From positions 1-14,449 of the forward strand of contig JAYFRE010000043.1 of NCBI GenBank assembly GCA_034926235.1: DNA of 14,449 nt, in the 5' to 3' direction. Position numbers and translations under genes: made by a program. Numbering within the stretch: the stretch's first letter is position 1; each line of letters starts with the position of its first letter. A model generated the notes under the pieces. It made no database searches. It had not been told where the DNA came from and saw only the letters and a program-made list of their open reading frames with translations. The DNA comes from JAYFRE01 sp034926235 (GTDB lineage: Bacteria > Pseudomonadota > Alphaproteobacteria > Rhodospirillales > Magnetospirillaceae). Shown here piece after piece: positions 1 to 7,347 of this stretch.

Positions 1-62
1 GCTTCAATGACGAAATCGATCCCGGCATCCGTTCCAGCCTTAGCAGCTATATCGTCTATTAG
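1..62 (+). CDS. C-terminal tail of an unidentified protein (5' end outside window)
   Basis: An open frame enters the window and ends at TAG (60-62); it reads FNDEIDPGIRSSLSSYIVY. The next gene starts 17 bases later on the same strand, so the two may be co-transcribed. The tail is too short to assign to a family. It is called only because the frame is open to the window edge, ends just before a credible lipoprotein gene, and has no competing frame. Confidence 0.45.
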   Translation, partial: FNDEIDPGIRSSLSSYIVY

Positions 63-79
63 GCCCTGACCCGCCATTC

Positions 80-844
80 ATGGGATCGAAAGAGATAAAA
101 ACCCGCCTGCTAGGCGCAATCGGGCTGGCGGCGATTCTGACGGCCTGTTCCGATGTGCGCGAAACGCTGCCCGCCCGCGCCGCTTCGGAACAATTGCTGC
201 TGTCCGTCGCCGCCGACCGGGCCGCCGATGCCCTCGGCGAGGCACTTCCTCCGGGACACAGCATCTTTCTGGACAGCAGTTATTTCGACGCTCTGGACGG
301 CAAATACGCCATCGCCTCCATCCGCGACAGCATCCTGCGCCATGGCGGACGTCTGACCGCCGACCGCAAGGCTGCGGACATGGTCGTCGAAATCCGGTCC
401 GGCGCATTGTCGATCGACAAACGGAACATGCTGATCGGTATCCCCAGCCTCACGCTGCCGGTCCCGCTCACGCCCCAAACCTCGACGCCCGAAATCGCCT
501 TTTATAAAAGCATCACAGCCGAAGGCGTGGCCAAATTCGCCGCCATCGCTTACGACAGCAAAGAGGGCAATATGCTGGCCTCGACCGGCCCGCTTTACGG
601 CCTGTCGCATCACTCCGAGCGACAGATGCTCTTCTTCCTGTCCTGGACCAGCAGCGACATCAAGCATGAAGAGGCCGACAGGGCAGCTTTTTCCGCCGAT
701 GAACTGATCCCTTTCGACTCCTCGGCGGAAGTCGCCGAGAAAACGCCGGATGAAACGGAATCAGTTGTCCCAGAAGGCTCGGGCGAACAGGACCAGGATC
801 ATCAGCATCTCCAGCCGGCCGAAAAGCATTCCGGCGGCGAGTAG
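80..844 (+). CDS. Small lipoprotein, DUF6655-like
   Basis: 254 aa. A lipoprotein signal is visible: basic N-terminus (K4, K7, R9), hydrophobic stretch at residues 10-20 and a lipobox LTAC with Cys23 as the probable lipidated residue, so it should sit in the inner or outer membrane facing the periplasm. The stretch after the lipobox (SDVRET, then SEQLLLSVAADRAADAL) resembles DUF6655 proteins as I remember them; no function is known for that family. Residues 25-210 look like a folded domain; the last ~45 residues are acidic, polar and rich in E, Q, H and S, so probably disordered. This tail overlaps the 3' end of the opposing trkH gene. There is no clear Shine-Dalgarno before the ATG, which follows the preceding gene's stop by 17 bases; reinitiation is possible. 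Family assignment is moderate, function unknown. Confidence 0.75.
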   Translation: MGSKEIKTRLLGAIGLAAILTACSDVRETLPARAASEQLLLSVAADRAADALGEALPPGHSIFLDSSYFDALDGKYAIASIRDSILRHGGRLTADRKAADMVVEIRSGALSIDKRNMLIGIPSLTLPVPLTPQTSTPEIAFYKSITAEGVAKFAAIAYDSKEGNMLASTGPLYGLSHHSERQMLFFLSWTSSDIKHEEADRAAFSADELIPFDSSAEVAEKTPDETESVVPEGSGEQDQDHQHLQPAEKHSGGE

Positions 845-2212
845 GACCTTGCCCGCTTCAGGCAGTTCGGCATAGCTGCCGAGCGGGATGCCGGCCTGCA
901 TCAGCCCCGGACCAAGATTGGCCAGCGCCGAAACGGCCATGGAAAGCGCCGTCGCGGCGTCGAGCCCCAGCAGCGCCAGCATCAAGGCCAAACCGATCAA
1001 CGACAGAATAGCGACGAACAGATAGCCGAGAACGGAATCCGTCACCCGGTCCGGGACCGACCGCCCGTCATATTTCAGCGACGAAATGGCGTTGGGCCGC
1101 AAGAGCCGCGCCATCATATGACGGGTGGCGGCGAACAGGATGCGCACCCTGAACAGCTTGAACCCGCCGGCGGTCGATCCGGCGCAGCCCCCTGCGAAAG
1201 CCAGCAGGAACAGAAGCAGAATCGGGAATCCGCCCGCGATGGCGAATCCGTGCGGCGCGTAGCCCGTGCCGGTGATTGCGCTGATTGCGGCGAACAACCC
1301 CTGGCGGATGGCATTGCCCGGCGTCGATTGGCCCACCGCCGCCAGCCATGCGGACAGGATCAGCGCCGCCGACAAAATGACGCCGACATAGAAACGAAGC
1401 TGCGAATCCGAACCGGCCTCGGCCCAGCGCCGCCGCGCCAGATTGAGAAAAACGATGAACGGAGCGCCGCCGACGGCCATGCCCACCAGAATCACCCATT
1501 CGAGCGCAGGCGTGCCCAGAACGCCGAATCCACCGTCAGAGGTCGAAAAACCGCCACAGGATATCGTGCTCATGGCGTAGAGCAGCGCCTGAAACCAATC
1601 CATACCGGCTAGGCGCAACGCCAGGACCAGGATCGCGGACAGCACCGCATAAAGCCCGATCAGATGCGCCGCGACCTTGACCGCCCTCGGCACGACGCGC
1701 GGAGACGACAGGGCCGTTTCCAGACGGAAAAGCTCCATTCCACCGATATTCAGGGGCGGCAAGACCATCACGGCGACAATCAGAATGCCTGCCCCGCCGA
1801 TCCATTGCAGCATGGAACGCCACAAGAGAAGTCCGGGGGACAAACCGTTCAGGCCGTGCAGCACGCTCGATCCCGTCGCCGTCACCCCGCTGGTCGCCTC
1901 GAACACCGCATCGGCGAAGGACAGATCCCGTTCGGAAAAGGCGAAGGGAAGCGACGCGGCCAACGCCACAGCCACCCAAATGCACAAGGTCAGCAAAAAG
2001 ACCTGACGGTTGCCGAATCCGGTGATGGGAGCGTGGCTGGACAAGGCCAGAAGCAGCCCCAGAAAGGCGCTTGCCGCCGCCGCCGCCAGGAACACCCGCC
2101 CATCGGGATGCCCCGACAGAAAATCGACCAGGGCCGGCACCAGCATGGCCGCAGCCAGAAGCGTCAGCACGATTCCGGTGATGAAGACGATCGGGCGGAT
2201 GTCGAAGGGCAT
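761..2212 (-). CDS. trkH: TrkH/KtrB-type potassium uptake membrane protein
   Basis: 483 aa, a usual length for TrkH. It is the pore-forming subunit of a low-affinity K+ uptake system in the inner membrane and normally works with the cytoplasmic NAD-binding TrkA, not encoded here. The four pore-loop repeats can be seen near residues 106-117 (ATSGVTATGSSV), 215-226 (STISCGGFSTSD), 311-320 (SAITGTGYAP) and 428-437 (SALANLGPGL), each carrying the filter glycine. Other hallmarks are the GGCAGSTAGGFKLFR segment at 341-355 and LFGRLEML at 463-470. The ATG is preceded by a weak GGGGA. It lies 97 bases after folE on the same strand; that gap holds only a small 5-bp hairpin (2258-2271) and no gene. Its last ~28 codons are antisense to the tail of the lipoprotein gene. 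The call is secure; TrkH versus the close TrkG is not resolved. Confidence 0.93.
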   Translation of the reverse strand: MPFDIRPIVFITGIVLTLLAAAMLVPALVDFLSGHPDGRVFLAAAAASAFLGLLLALSSHAPITGFGNRQVFLLTLCIWVAVALAASLPFAFSERDLSFADAVFEATSGVTATGSSVLHGLNGLSPGLLLWRSMLQWIGGAGILIVAVMVLPPLNIGGMELFRLETALSSPRVVPRAVKVAAHLIGLYAVLSAILVLALRLAGMDWFQALLYAMSTISCGGFSTSDGGFGVLGTPALEWVILVGMAVGGAPFIVFLNLARRRWAEAGSDSQLRFYVGVILSAALILSAWLAAVGQSTPGNAIRQGLFAAISAITGTGYAPHGFAIAGGFPILLLFLLAFAGGCAGSTAGGFKLFRVRILFAATRHMMARLLRPNAISSLKYDGRSVPDRVTDSVLGYLFVAILSLIGLALMLALLGLDAATALSMAVSALANLGPGLMQAGIPLGSYAELPEAGKVLLAAGMLFGRLEMLMILVLFARAFWDN

Positions 2213-2309
2213 CGCGTCACATTCCCCGGACGGAGAGTGCCGATCGCCTCGCGGCGCGATCCGGCGGGATCAAGGGCAAGAGGGCATCCTCATCGACCGG
2301 CCATCCCGA

Positions 2310-2945
2310 TCACATATCCGGCGCACTGCCGGACATGTGACCAATCAGCCCCATGAACTCGCGCCGGGTCGACGCATCCTCGCGGAACGCGCCCAGCATG
2401 TGGCTGGTGACCATGGTCACGCCCGTTTTGCGTACGCCGCGCGTAGTCATGCAGTGATGCGTGGCCGAAATCACCACCGCGACGCCGCGCGGATGCAGCA
2501 CCTCTTGCAGGGTATTGGCGATCTGCGCCGTCATCTTTTCCTGAATCTGCAGCCGCCGCGCATAGATTTCGACGATCCGGGCCAGTTTCGAGATGCCGAC
2601 GACCCGGCTGCCCGGCAGATACGCCACATGGGCGCGACCGATGATCGGCAGCATGTGATGTTCGCAATGGCTTTCCACCCGGATGTCGCGCAGCAACACC
2701 ATTTCGTCATAACCGTCGGTTTCCTCGAAGGTGCGGCGCAGCACCTCCGCCGGATCGTCGCCATAACCCGAGAAGAATTCCTCATAGGCGCGCACCACCC
2801 GGGCCGGCGTATCGATCAGCCCTTCGCGCGCCGGATCGTCGCCTGTCCAACGGATCAGCGTCCGGACGGCTTCTTCGGCTTCCGAACGGCTGGGGCGTGT
2901 GGCGTTTGCGCTTTCGGATGGACGGTTCGGGTCGGTTGAAGACAC
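2310..2945 (-). CDS. folE: GTP cyclohydrolase I (FolE, type IA)
   Basis: 211 aa. Converts GTP to 7,8-dihydroneopterin triphosphate, the first step of tetrahydrofolate synthesis, and also feeds queuosine precursors; cytoplasmic homodecamer. The zinc site is intact: ESHCEHH at 91-97 gives Cys94 and His97, and Cys165 in ATHHC supplies the third ligand. GISKLARIVEIYARRLQIQE (117-136) and the SHMLGAFRED segment near 181-190 are typical of type I FolE. Length fits the family. The start is GTG, chosen because a perfect AAGGAGG lies 7 bases upstream and no better start is available. It is 44 bases downstream of apaG on the same strand, so the two may share a transcript. The first ~20 residues are polar and probably disordered. 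Confidence 0.96.
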   Translation of the reverse strand: MSSTDPNRPSESANATRPSRSEAEEAVRTLIRWTGDDPAREGLIDTPARVVRAYEEFFSGYGDDPAEVLRRTFEETDGYDEMVLLRDIRVESHCEHHMLPIIGRAHVAYLPGSRVVGISKLARIVEIYARRLQIQEKMTAQIANTLQEVLHPRGVAVVISATHHCMTTRGVRKTGVTMVTSHMLGAFREDASTRREFMGLIGHMSGSAPDM

Positions 2946-2952
2946 TGAAAAT

Positions 2953-2959
2953 CCTCCTT
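2953..2959 (-). promoter_or_regulatory. Strong ribosome binding site fixing the folE GTG start
   Basis: AAGGAGG on the minus strand, with 7 bases to the GTG codon at 2945-2943. The match to anti-Shine-Dalgarno is complete and decides the non-ATG start. Confidence 0.85.
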
Positions 2960-2989
2960 AAATCCTGTCCCTCTGGGGGGGAGCAGCCG

Positions 2990-3382
2990 TCAATTCGGGC
3001 GCGCAGCGCCCATGGGACTGTCCAGCGAGAAAGCCGGAATGACGACGTCGAACTTCTCGCCCGCGCCGGTCTTCATCCCGTAACTGCCCATCATGATGCC
3101 GGACGAGGTCTTGAGCGGCGCACCGCTTGCATATTCATAACAGCTTCCGGGGGGCAGCACCGGCTGTTTGCCGACCACCCCCTTGCCCCGGACTTCCTGG
3201 ACATGACCGGCGGCATCGGTGATCCGCCAATAACGGTCGATCAGCGTGACCGTCTCTTCCCCCTTGTTTTCGATCCGGACATGATAGGCCCAGACGAAAT
3301 GGTCATGCGCGGGCGATGACTGCCCCTCTAGATAGAAAGGCGTCACCGAAACGGTAATGGACCGGGTCGTCTCTGAATACAT
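2990..3382 (-). CDS. apaG: ApaG family protein
   Basis: 130 aa from the chosen ATG, the usual ApaG length of about 125-130. An upstream in-frame ATG at 3481 would add 33 residues unlike any ApaG N-terminus and would overlap the preceding gene's stop, so the internal start (MYSETTRSITVSV) is preferred. ApaG is a single immunoglobulin-like beta-sandwich; it has been linked to Co2+/Mg2+ efflux phenotypes, but its biochemical role is unsettled. Typical features are FVWAYHVRIENKGEETVTL (62-80 of the long form), RYWRITDAAGHVQEVRGKGVVGKQPVLPPG and the terminal SGIMMGSYGM. It lies between an OmpA-type lipoprotein and folE, all leftward. The Shine-Dalgarno (CAGG about 6 bases upstream) is weak. Confidence 0.93.
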   Translation of the reverse strand: MYSETTRSITVSVTPFYLEGQSSPAHDHFVWAYHVRIENKGEETVTLIDRYWRITDAAGHVQEVRGKGVVGKQPVLPPGSCYEYASGAPLKTSSGIMMGSYGMKTGAGEKFDVVIPAFSLDSPMGAARPN

Positions 3383-3403
3383 GGACCTGAAACCTGACGC
3401 CGG

Positions 3404-3425
3404 CCGGGCGATAGAAATCGCCCGG
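3404..3425. other. Perfect 9-bp hairpin between the OmpA-type gene and apaG
   Basis: CCGGGCGAT and ATCGCCCGG form a perfect 9-bp inverted repeat around a 4-base loop (agaa on +, ttct on -). It lies in the 95-base gap after the OmpA-type gene stop and 21 bases upstream of the chosen apaG start. No T-run follows on either strand, so it is not a classical intrinsic terminator; it could protect the upstream mRNA 3' end or shape the apaG leader. It also argues against the longer apaG start, whose coding sequence would run through it. Confidence 0.6.
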
Positions 3426-3477
3426 TCCACCGGTATCATAGGAATCAGCCTCCTGCTTTGTCCAGAACGACCGGTCG

Positions 3478-4350
3478 TCAATCGATCAGGGTAACTTCGA
3501 CCCGGCGGTTCTGAGGCTCGCGCACACCATCGGCCGTGACCACATGGGGCGAGGTTTTGCCCAACCCTTCGACCAGAATGCGGTCCGCCGGCACGCCGGC
3601 AGCGATCAGAGCGCGCTTGACCGCCTCGGCCCGACGCAAGGACAGCTTGACGTTATAGCTATCCGAACCCGAAAGATCCGTATAGCCCGTCACCCGGATC
3701 TTGGGATAGCCGGCAAGCCGGACTTCCTTCGCGATGGCGGTGGCGGTCTTGACCGCATCCGCCCCCAGCTTGGTGTCGTTGAAATCGAAGAAAAGCGAGT
3801 AGCGCCAATCCGTGCTCTGGGCCGAAGCCGCCGAAGCCGCCGGAGCAGCGGGTTTCGCCTGGGTTTCGATCGCGTCCATGGCGGCTTGGAAATCGCTGCG
3901 GCAGGCGGCGATATCATCGAGCTGCCAGCCTTCATCTTCCTGCTCGACCCAGCAATCGAACTTGACCTGGGCGGTGGCGGTCAGGGACGGCAGGCGCTGG
4001 GGCGCATCCGTTTCCAATATCCGGACCAGGCGGAGGCGCGCCGCGATCAGCGCCTCACGCTCCGCCGGATCGCCCTGAGACCAGTCCGACAGCGCTTCGG
4101 GCGGAACGACCTTTCCATGAGCGGCGTCGAGGCCCTTCTTGGCGAAATATTGCGAATCGATCCAATCATATTGCTCGCGCTCGGAATCCGCGAAGGCAAG
4201 ATATTCCCGGCTCAACGCCTGGGTAAAAGCGGAGCCGCCCGGCGTGGTCACTTTCAACTCGTCAAGATAGCCGGTCGATCCCGGAAACGAGGCGCATCCA
4301 CCAACGCCAACGGAAAGCGCCACCAAGGCGGCCATGGTTGAAAACTTCAT
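3478..4350 (-). CDS. OmpA-domain outer-membrane lipoprotein
   Basis: 290 aa. The N-terminus is a lipoprotein signal (MKFSTMAALVALSVGVGG, then Cys19). Residues 30-165 are a mostly helical, charged region with Cys133 and Cys150 that could form a disulfide. An Ala/Pro/Ser linker spans 165-180. Residues 183-290 are an OmpA-like peptidoglycan-binding domain: FFDFNDTKLG strand, VTGYTDLSGSDSYNVKLS with the Asp of YTD, LRRAEAVKRALIAAGV, and EPQNRRVEVTL at the end, containing the Asp and Arg that contact diaminopimelate in the family. It should anchor the outer membrane to the wall, as Pal does, but the long N-terminal insert separates it from standard Pal. The Shine-Dalgarno AGGGAG lies 10 bases before the ATG. 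The 183 bases between it and the iron-permease gene upstream hold no gene or RNA that I can see. Confidence 0.9.
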   Translation of the reverse strand: MKFSTMAALVALSVGVGGCASFPGSTGYLDELKVTTPGGSAFTQALSREYLAFADSEREQYDWIDSQYFAKKGLDAAHGKVVPPEALSDWSQGDPAEREALIAARLRLVRILETDAPQRLPSLTATAQVKFDCWVEQEDEGWQLDDIAACRSDFQAAMDAIETQAKPAAPAASAASAQSTDWRYSLFFDFNDTKLGADAVKTATAIAKEVRLAGYPKIRVTGYTDLSGSDSYNVKLSLRRAEAVKRALIAAGVPADRILVEGLGKTSPHVVTADGVREPQNRRVEVTLID

Positions 4351-4533
4351 CTGCTGTTGTCTCCCTGGTGTCTGTCCAGGTCCCGGCCCGCAAGCGACAT
4401 GACCGACAAAATGGACCTTCCCGCCAGAATCGAATAACCCGTCTTGCGGCCGAGTTCAAGCGCCCTGCATGCGGTTGGAACGTCTGTTCGTCTCCGATAC
4501 CTTTGCAAGCATCGGGCGGAGCAGGCCAATTCG

Positions 4534-6135
4534 TCAAGATCGTTCACGCTTCGGACGACTGGTCCGGGCCAACAGACAGACGGGAAAAATACCGATGGCG
4601 ACGATGAGCAGCGCGGCCAAAGAAGCCTCTTCATAGGTGCCGCGCGCCGCCTCTCCGTAAAGATGAGTGGCCAGGGTCTCGACATTGAGCGGGCGCAGCA
4701 ACAGGGTCGCCGGCAATTCCTTGGCGCAATCGACGAATGTCAGCAATCCCGCCGCCGCCAGGGCGGAGCGCGATAATGGCAGATGAACGCGCCTAAGCGC
4801 ACCGCCGGCGCTTTCGCCCAGACTGCGTGCGGCATAATCGATCGAAAACGGAATACGGCTGAATCCCGCTTCGACACCGCCGACCGCGATGGCGAGGAAC
4901 CGGACCGCATAGGCGTAAATCAGCGCCGCGGACGAGCCCATCAGAACAAGACCGGTGGAAGCCCCGAACAATCGCCCCGCGCCTTCGTCCAGAATATGAT
5001 CGACGAGACCGAGGGGCCCCAACAGGCCGATCGCCAGCACCGTACCCGGAATAGCGTAGCCCAGCGCGGCGATCCGCGCCGCCGCCCGGTCGCCGGGATG
5101 ACCGCCGATCCGCACCGTGTAGGCCAACAAAATCCCGCAGGCCAGAATCACCATTGTCGCCGCCGCCGACAGCGTCAGCGTGTTGACCGCTTCGGCCAGA
5201 AGGGTGTCGGACAAACCGGCGAAACGGTAGCGCCGAACCGCTTCGATGACGAGATAGGATGCCGGCACGATGAAACCGATCAGGATCGGCAGAAGACAAG
5301 CGGCCAAGGCCAAGCCCGCCTTCGCCCCGCGCAGGCGCGCGGGCCGCATGACCGAGGCGCGCTGAGCCCCGGCGGCATAGCGCCGATGACGGCGCGCCCA
5401 ACGTTCAAACAACAGCAGACCGACGACCAGGACCAGCATGGCAAGCGCGATCTGCGCCGCGCCCGCCAGGTCCGAACGGCTGACCCAACTGGCGTAGATC
5501 GAGATCGTCAGCGTCCGAACCCCCAAAAATTCTGATGCGCCGATATCGTTCAGCGTTTCCATCACCGCGAGACTGACGCCGACGGCGATAGCGGGCCGGG
5601 CGAGCGGCAGCGCCACACGGCGGAAAATCGCCGAACCGGGCGTGCCCAGGGTGCGCGCCGCTTCGATCAAGGTCGCAGCCTGGGTCAGGAACATCGCCCG
5701 CACGGTCAGATAGACATAAGGGTAGAGAACGAATCCCATGACAAAGATCGCCCCGCCCATCGAGCGAACGTCCGGCAGACGGAAAGCGCGGGGGCCGTCA
5801 TAGCCCAAAACGGCGCGGATCGCGTCCTGAACCGCGCCGACGGGATGGAGGATGTCGAGATAGGCGTAGGCGACGATATAGGTCGGCACGGCAAGAGGCA
5901 GCAGCAGCGCCCATTCCATCCAGGACCGGCCCGGAAAATCGTATGCGGTGACTAGCCAGGCGGTGCCCGCACCAATCACCGAAACGAGGATACCGACGCC
6001 CGCGGCCAGCAACAGCGTGTCACGCAACGCCACGGGCAGCACATAGGCCAGCATATGCGGCCACAATCCCTCCCCCCCCTGAAACGCGGACAGAATCAGC
6101 GACAGAACCGGGGACAGAACCAGGAGTGCGATCAA
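4534..6135 (-). CDS. fbpB: Fused two-domain iron(III) ABC transporter permease (FbpB/SfuB type)
   Basis: 533 aa inner-membrane permease made of two homologous halves, as in SfuB/FbpB. Each half carries an EAA coupling loop for the ATPase: residues 158-180 (EAARTLGTPGSAIFRRVALP) and 434-456 (YAARSLGESAGGALRRVHLP). DFPGRSWMEWALLLPLAVPT (66-85) is very typical of the family. It is the third gene of a leftward ATPase-binding protein-permease unit. The start is unusual: no ATG or GTG exists in frame back to the fbpA stop. TTG at 6135-6133 is the first ordinary alternative and retains the first membrane helix; an ATT at 6162 with GGGGAG just upstream is possible. The frame stays open farther upstream, but it runs through a hairpin (6192-6219). 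A run of eight G sits at codons 19-21. Function is secure, the exact N-terminus is not. Confidence 0.92.
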   Translation of the reverse strand: MIALLVLSPVLSLILSAFQGGEGLWPHMLAYVLPVALRDTLLLAAGVGILVSVIGAGTAWLVTAYDFPGRSWMEWALLLPLAVPTYIVAYAYLDILHPVGAVQDAIRAVLGYDGPRAFRLPDVRSMGGAIFVMGFVLYPYVYLTVRAMFLTQAATLIEAARTLGTPGSAIFRRVALPLARPAIAVGVSLAVMETLNDIGASEFLGVRTLTISIYASWVSRSDLAGAAQIALAMLVLVVGLLLFERWARRHRRYAAGAQRASVMRPARLRGAKAGLALAACLLPILIGFIVPASYLVIEAVRRYRFAGLSDTLLAEAVNTLTLSAAATMVILACGILLAYTVRIGGHPGDRAAARIAALGYAIPGTVLAIGLLGPLGLVDHILDEGAGRLFGASTGLVLMGSSAALIYAYAVRFLAIAVGGVEAGFSRIPFSIDYAARSLGESAGGALRRVHLPLSRSALAAAGLLTFVDCAKELPATLLLRPLNVETLATHLYGEAARGTYEEASLAALLIVAIGIFPVCLLARTSRPKRERS

Positions 6136-6191
6136 GAAGGACGCAAGGCTCCAGCCGGTAATCGCTCCCCATCCCCGGCTTCGGCGCGAAA

Positions 6192-6219
6192 CCGGGGCAG
6201 ACGGCTTGTCCTGCCCCGG
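6192..6219. other. Intercistronic hairpin between binding-protein and permease genes
   Basis: CCGGGGCAG and CTGCCCCGG form a perfect 9-bp GC-rich stem with a 10-base loop, located 24 bases after the fbpA stop and 57 bases before the fbpB TTG. There is no T-run. Hairpins in this place are well known in binding-protein-dependent transport operons, where they keep the upstream binding-protein mRNA abundant relative to the permease; that role is inferred here. Confidence 0.65.
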
Positions 6220-6242
6220 CTTGCCTTGAGGAACAAATTCGC

Positions 6243-7274
6243 TCAGTTGTCGAATCCGACCTTCTCCGCCAGACGGCTGGCCGTCTTGCGGAAGGCGGCC
6301 AGTTCGACCAGCCCCAACGAATCGGGTTTCAGCACGCCATAATCCGCGATCAGCGGATCGACGGCGGCGGCAGGATTGACCGGATATTCAAAATTGGCCT
6401 GGGCATAAAGTTTCTGCGCTTGGTCGGAAACCAGATATTCCAGCAGCCGCACGGCCCCATTCGGGTTCGGCGCATGCCGGGCGACAGCCGCGCCGCTGAC
6501 ATTGACATGGGTGCCGCCCGACTGGAAGGTCGGCAGGATCATCCGCATGGCGCCGGCCCATTTTTCCTGTTCGGGTCCGCCCCGGCCGCTCTTCATCAGC
6601 CCGACATAATAGGAATTGGCGATGCCGATATCGCACAGCCCGCCCATGATGTCGCGCGCGACATCCCGGTCGCCGCCGCCGGCTTTGCGGGCCAGATTGT
6701 CTTTCAGCGCCCGCAGCCAGCTTTCCGCCGCCGCCTCGCCATGATGGGCGATATAGGCGGCGATAAGGGAGATGTTGTAGGGATGCTGGGCGGAACGGAT
6801 GCAGATACGCCCTTTCCAGACCGGATCGGCGAGATCCTCATAGGTGATGGATTCCAACGCCAGATCCTTCGCCGCGTAGAGCGCGCGGGCGCGCAAGGAC
6901 AGGGCGAACCAATTGCCGGACGGGTCGCGCAGATTGGCGGGAATGACGGTTTCCAAGGTCTGGGAGCGCACGGGCGCGGTCAAGCCGGCATCGACCAGAT
7001 CGACGAGATTGCCGATATCGACGGTCATCAACAGATCGGCCGGCGAACGCGACCCTTCCGCTGCAACCCGTTCAAGCAGCCCGTTTTTCAGAAAAACGGT
7101 ATTGACCTTGACGCCGGAGGACGCGGTGAAGGCGTCGAGCAAGGGCTGGACCAGTCCGGGTTCGCGGGTCGTGTACAAGGTCACGTCCTCTTCGGCCGCC
7201 GCCGCCGCGGCCGCGGCCGGGCCGAACAGAACCGCCGCCGCCAGCAGCATCGTCCTCGGGGATGGGATTCTCAT
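6243..7274 (-). CDS. fbpA: Periplasmic iron(III)-binding protein (FbpA/FutA family)
   Basis: 343 aa from the chosen ATG. An upstream ATG at 7340 would add 22 residues before the signal peptide and is rejected; AAGGAG 10 bases before 7274 supports this start. Residues 1-28 are a Sec signal with an eight-alanine run (from a GCC/GCG-rich repeat), probably cut just before EEDVTLY. The mature protein is a type-II periplasmic binding fold. Family features are TLYTTREPGL (32-41), LLMTVDIGNLVDLVDAGL (81-98) and, above all, CDIGIANSYYVGL (214-226), whose adjacent Tyr222-Tyr223 match the iron-ligating tyrosine pair of FbpA-type proteins. It delivers Fe3+ to the FbpB/FbpC membrane complex. It lies 73 bases after fbpC and 107 bases before fbpB, with a hairpin in the second gap. 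Specificity for free ferric iron rather than a chelate is a family-based inference. Confidence 0.93.
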   Translation of the reverse strand: MRIPSPRTMLLAAAVLFGPAAAAAAAAEEDVTLYTTREPGLVQPLLDAFTASSGVKVNTVFLKNGLLERVAAEGSRSPADLLMTVDIGNLVDLVDAGLTAPVRSQTLETVIPANLRDPSGNWFALSLRARALYAAKDLALESITYEDLADPVWKGRICIRSAQHPYNISLIAAYIAHHGEAAAESWLRALKDNLARKAGGGDRDVARDIMGGLCDIGIANSYYVGLMKSGRGGPEQEKWAGAMRMILPTFQSGGTHVNVSGAAVARHAPNPNGAVRLLEYLVSDQAQKLYAQANFEYPVNPAAAVDPLIADYGVLKPDSLGLVELAAFRKTASRLAEKVGFDN

Positions 7275-7347
7275 CGCCTCGTCACTCCTTCTCCAATCGT
7301 TTAAGACAGCATCGCGGAACATCGCGGCATCGAAGGACATCTCCTCA

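Noticed and set aside
3383..3481. Longer apaG starting at ATG 3481
   Set aside because: The extra 33 residues do not look like ApaG, overlap the OmpA-type gene's stop and run through a perfect hairpin; the internal start gives the normal family length.
3544..4341. Long open frame on the + strand opposite the OmpA-type gene
   Set aside because: Arg/Gly-rich translation with no domain, fully antisense to a convincing gene; typical of GC-rich DNA. The same applies to long antisense frames at 6420-7304, 7546-8301 and 8891-9427.
4351..4533. Possible RNA gene or terminator between the OmpA-type gene and fbpB
   Set aside because: No tRNA T-loop signature, no stem followed by a T-run and no reading frame with coding character was found.
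6060..6174. ATG in another frame upstream of fbpB (about 6174) joined through the G-tract by a frameshift
   Set aside because: That frame encodes polar sequence without a membrane helix, whereas the chosen frame already encodes a good first helix before the G-tract.
7275..7340. Longer fbpA starting at ATG 7340
   Set aside because: It would put 22 charged residues before the Sec signal peptide; the later ATG has AAGGAG upstream.
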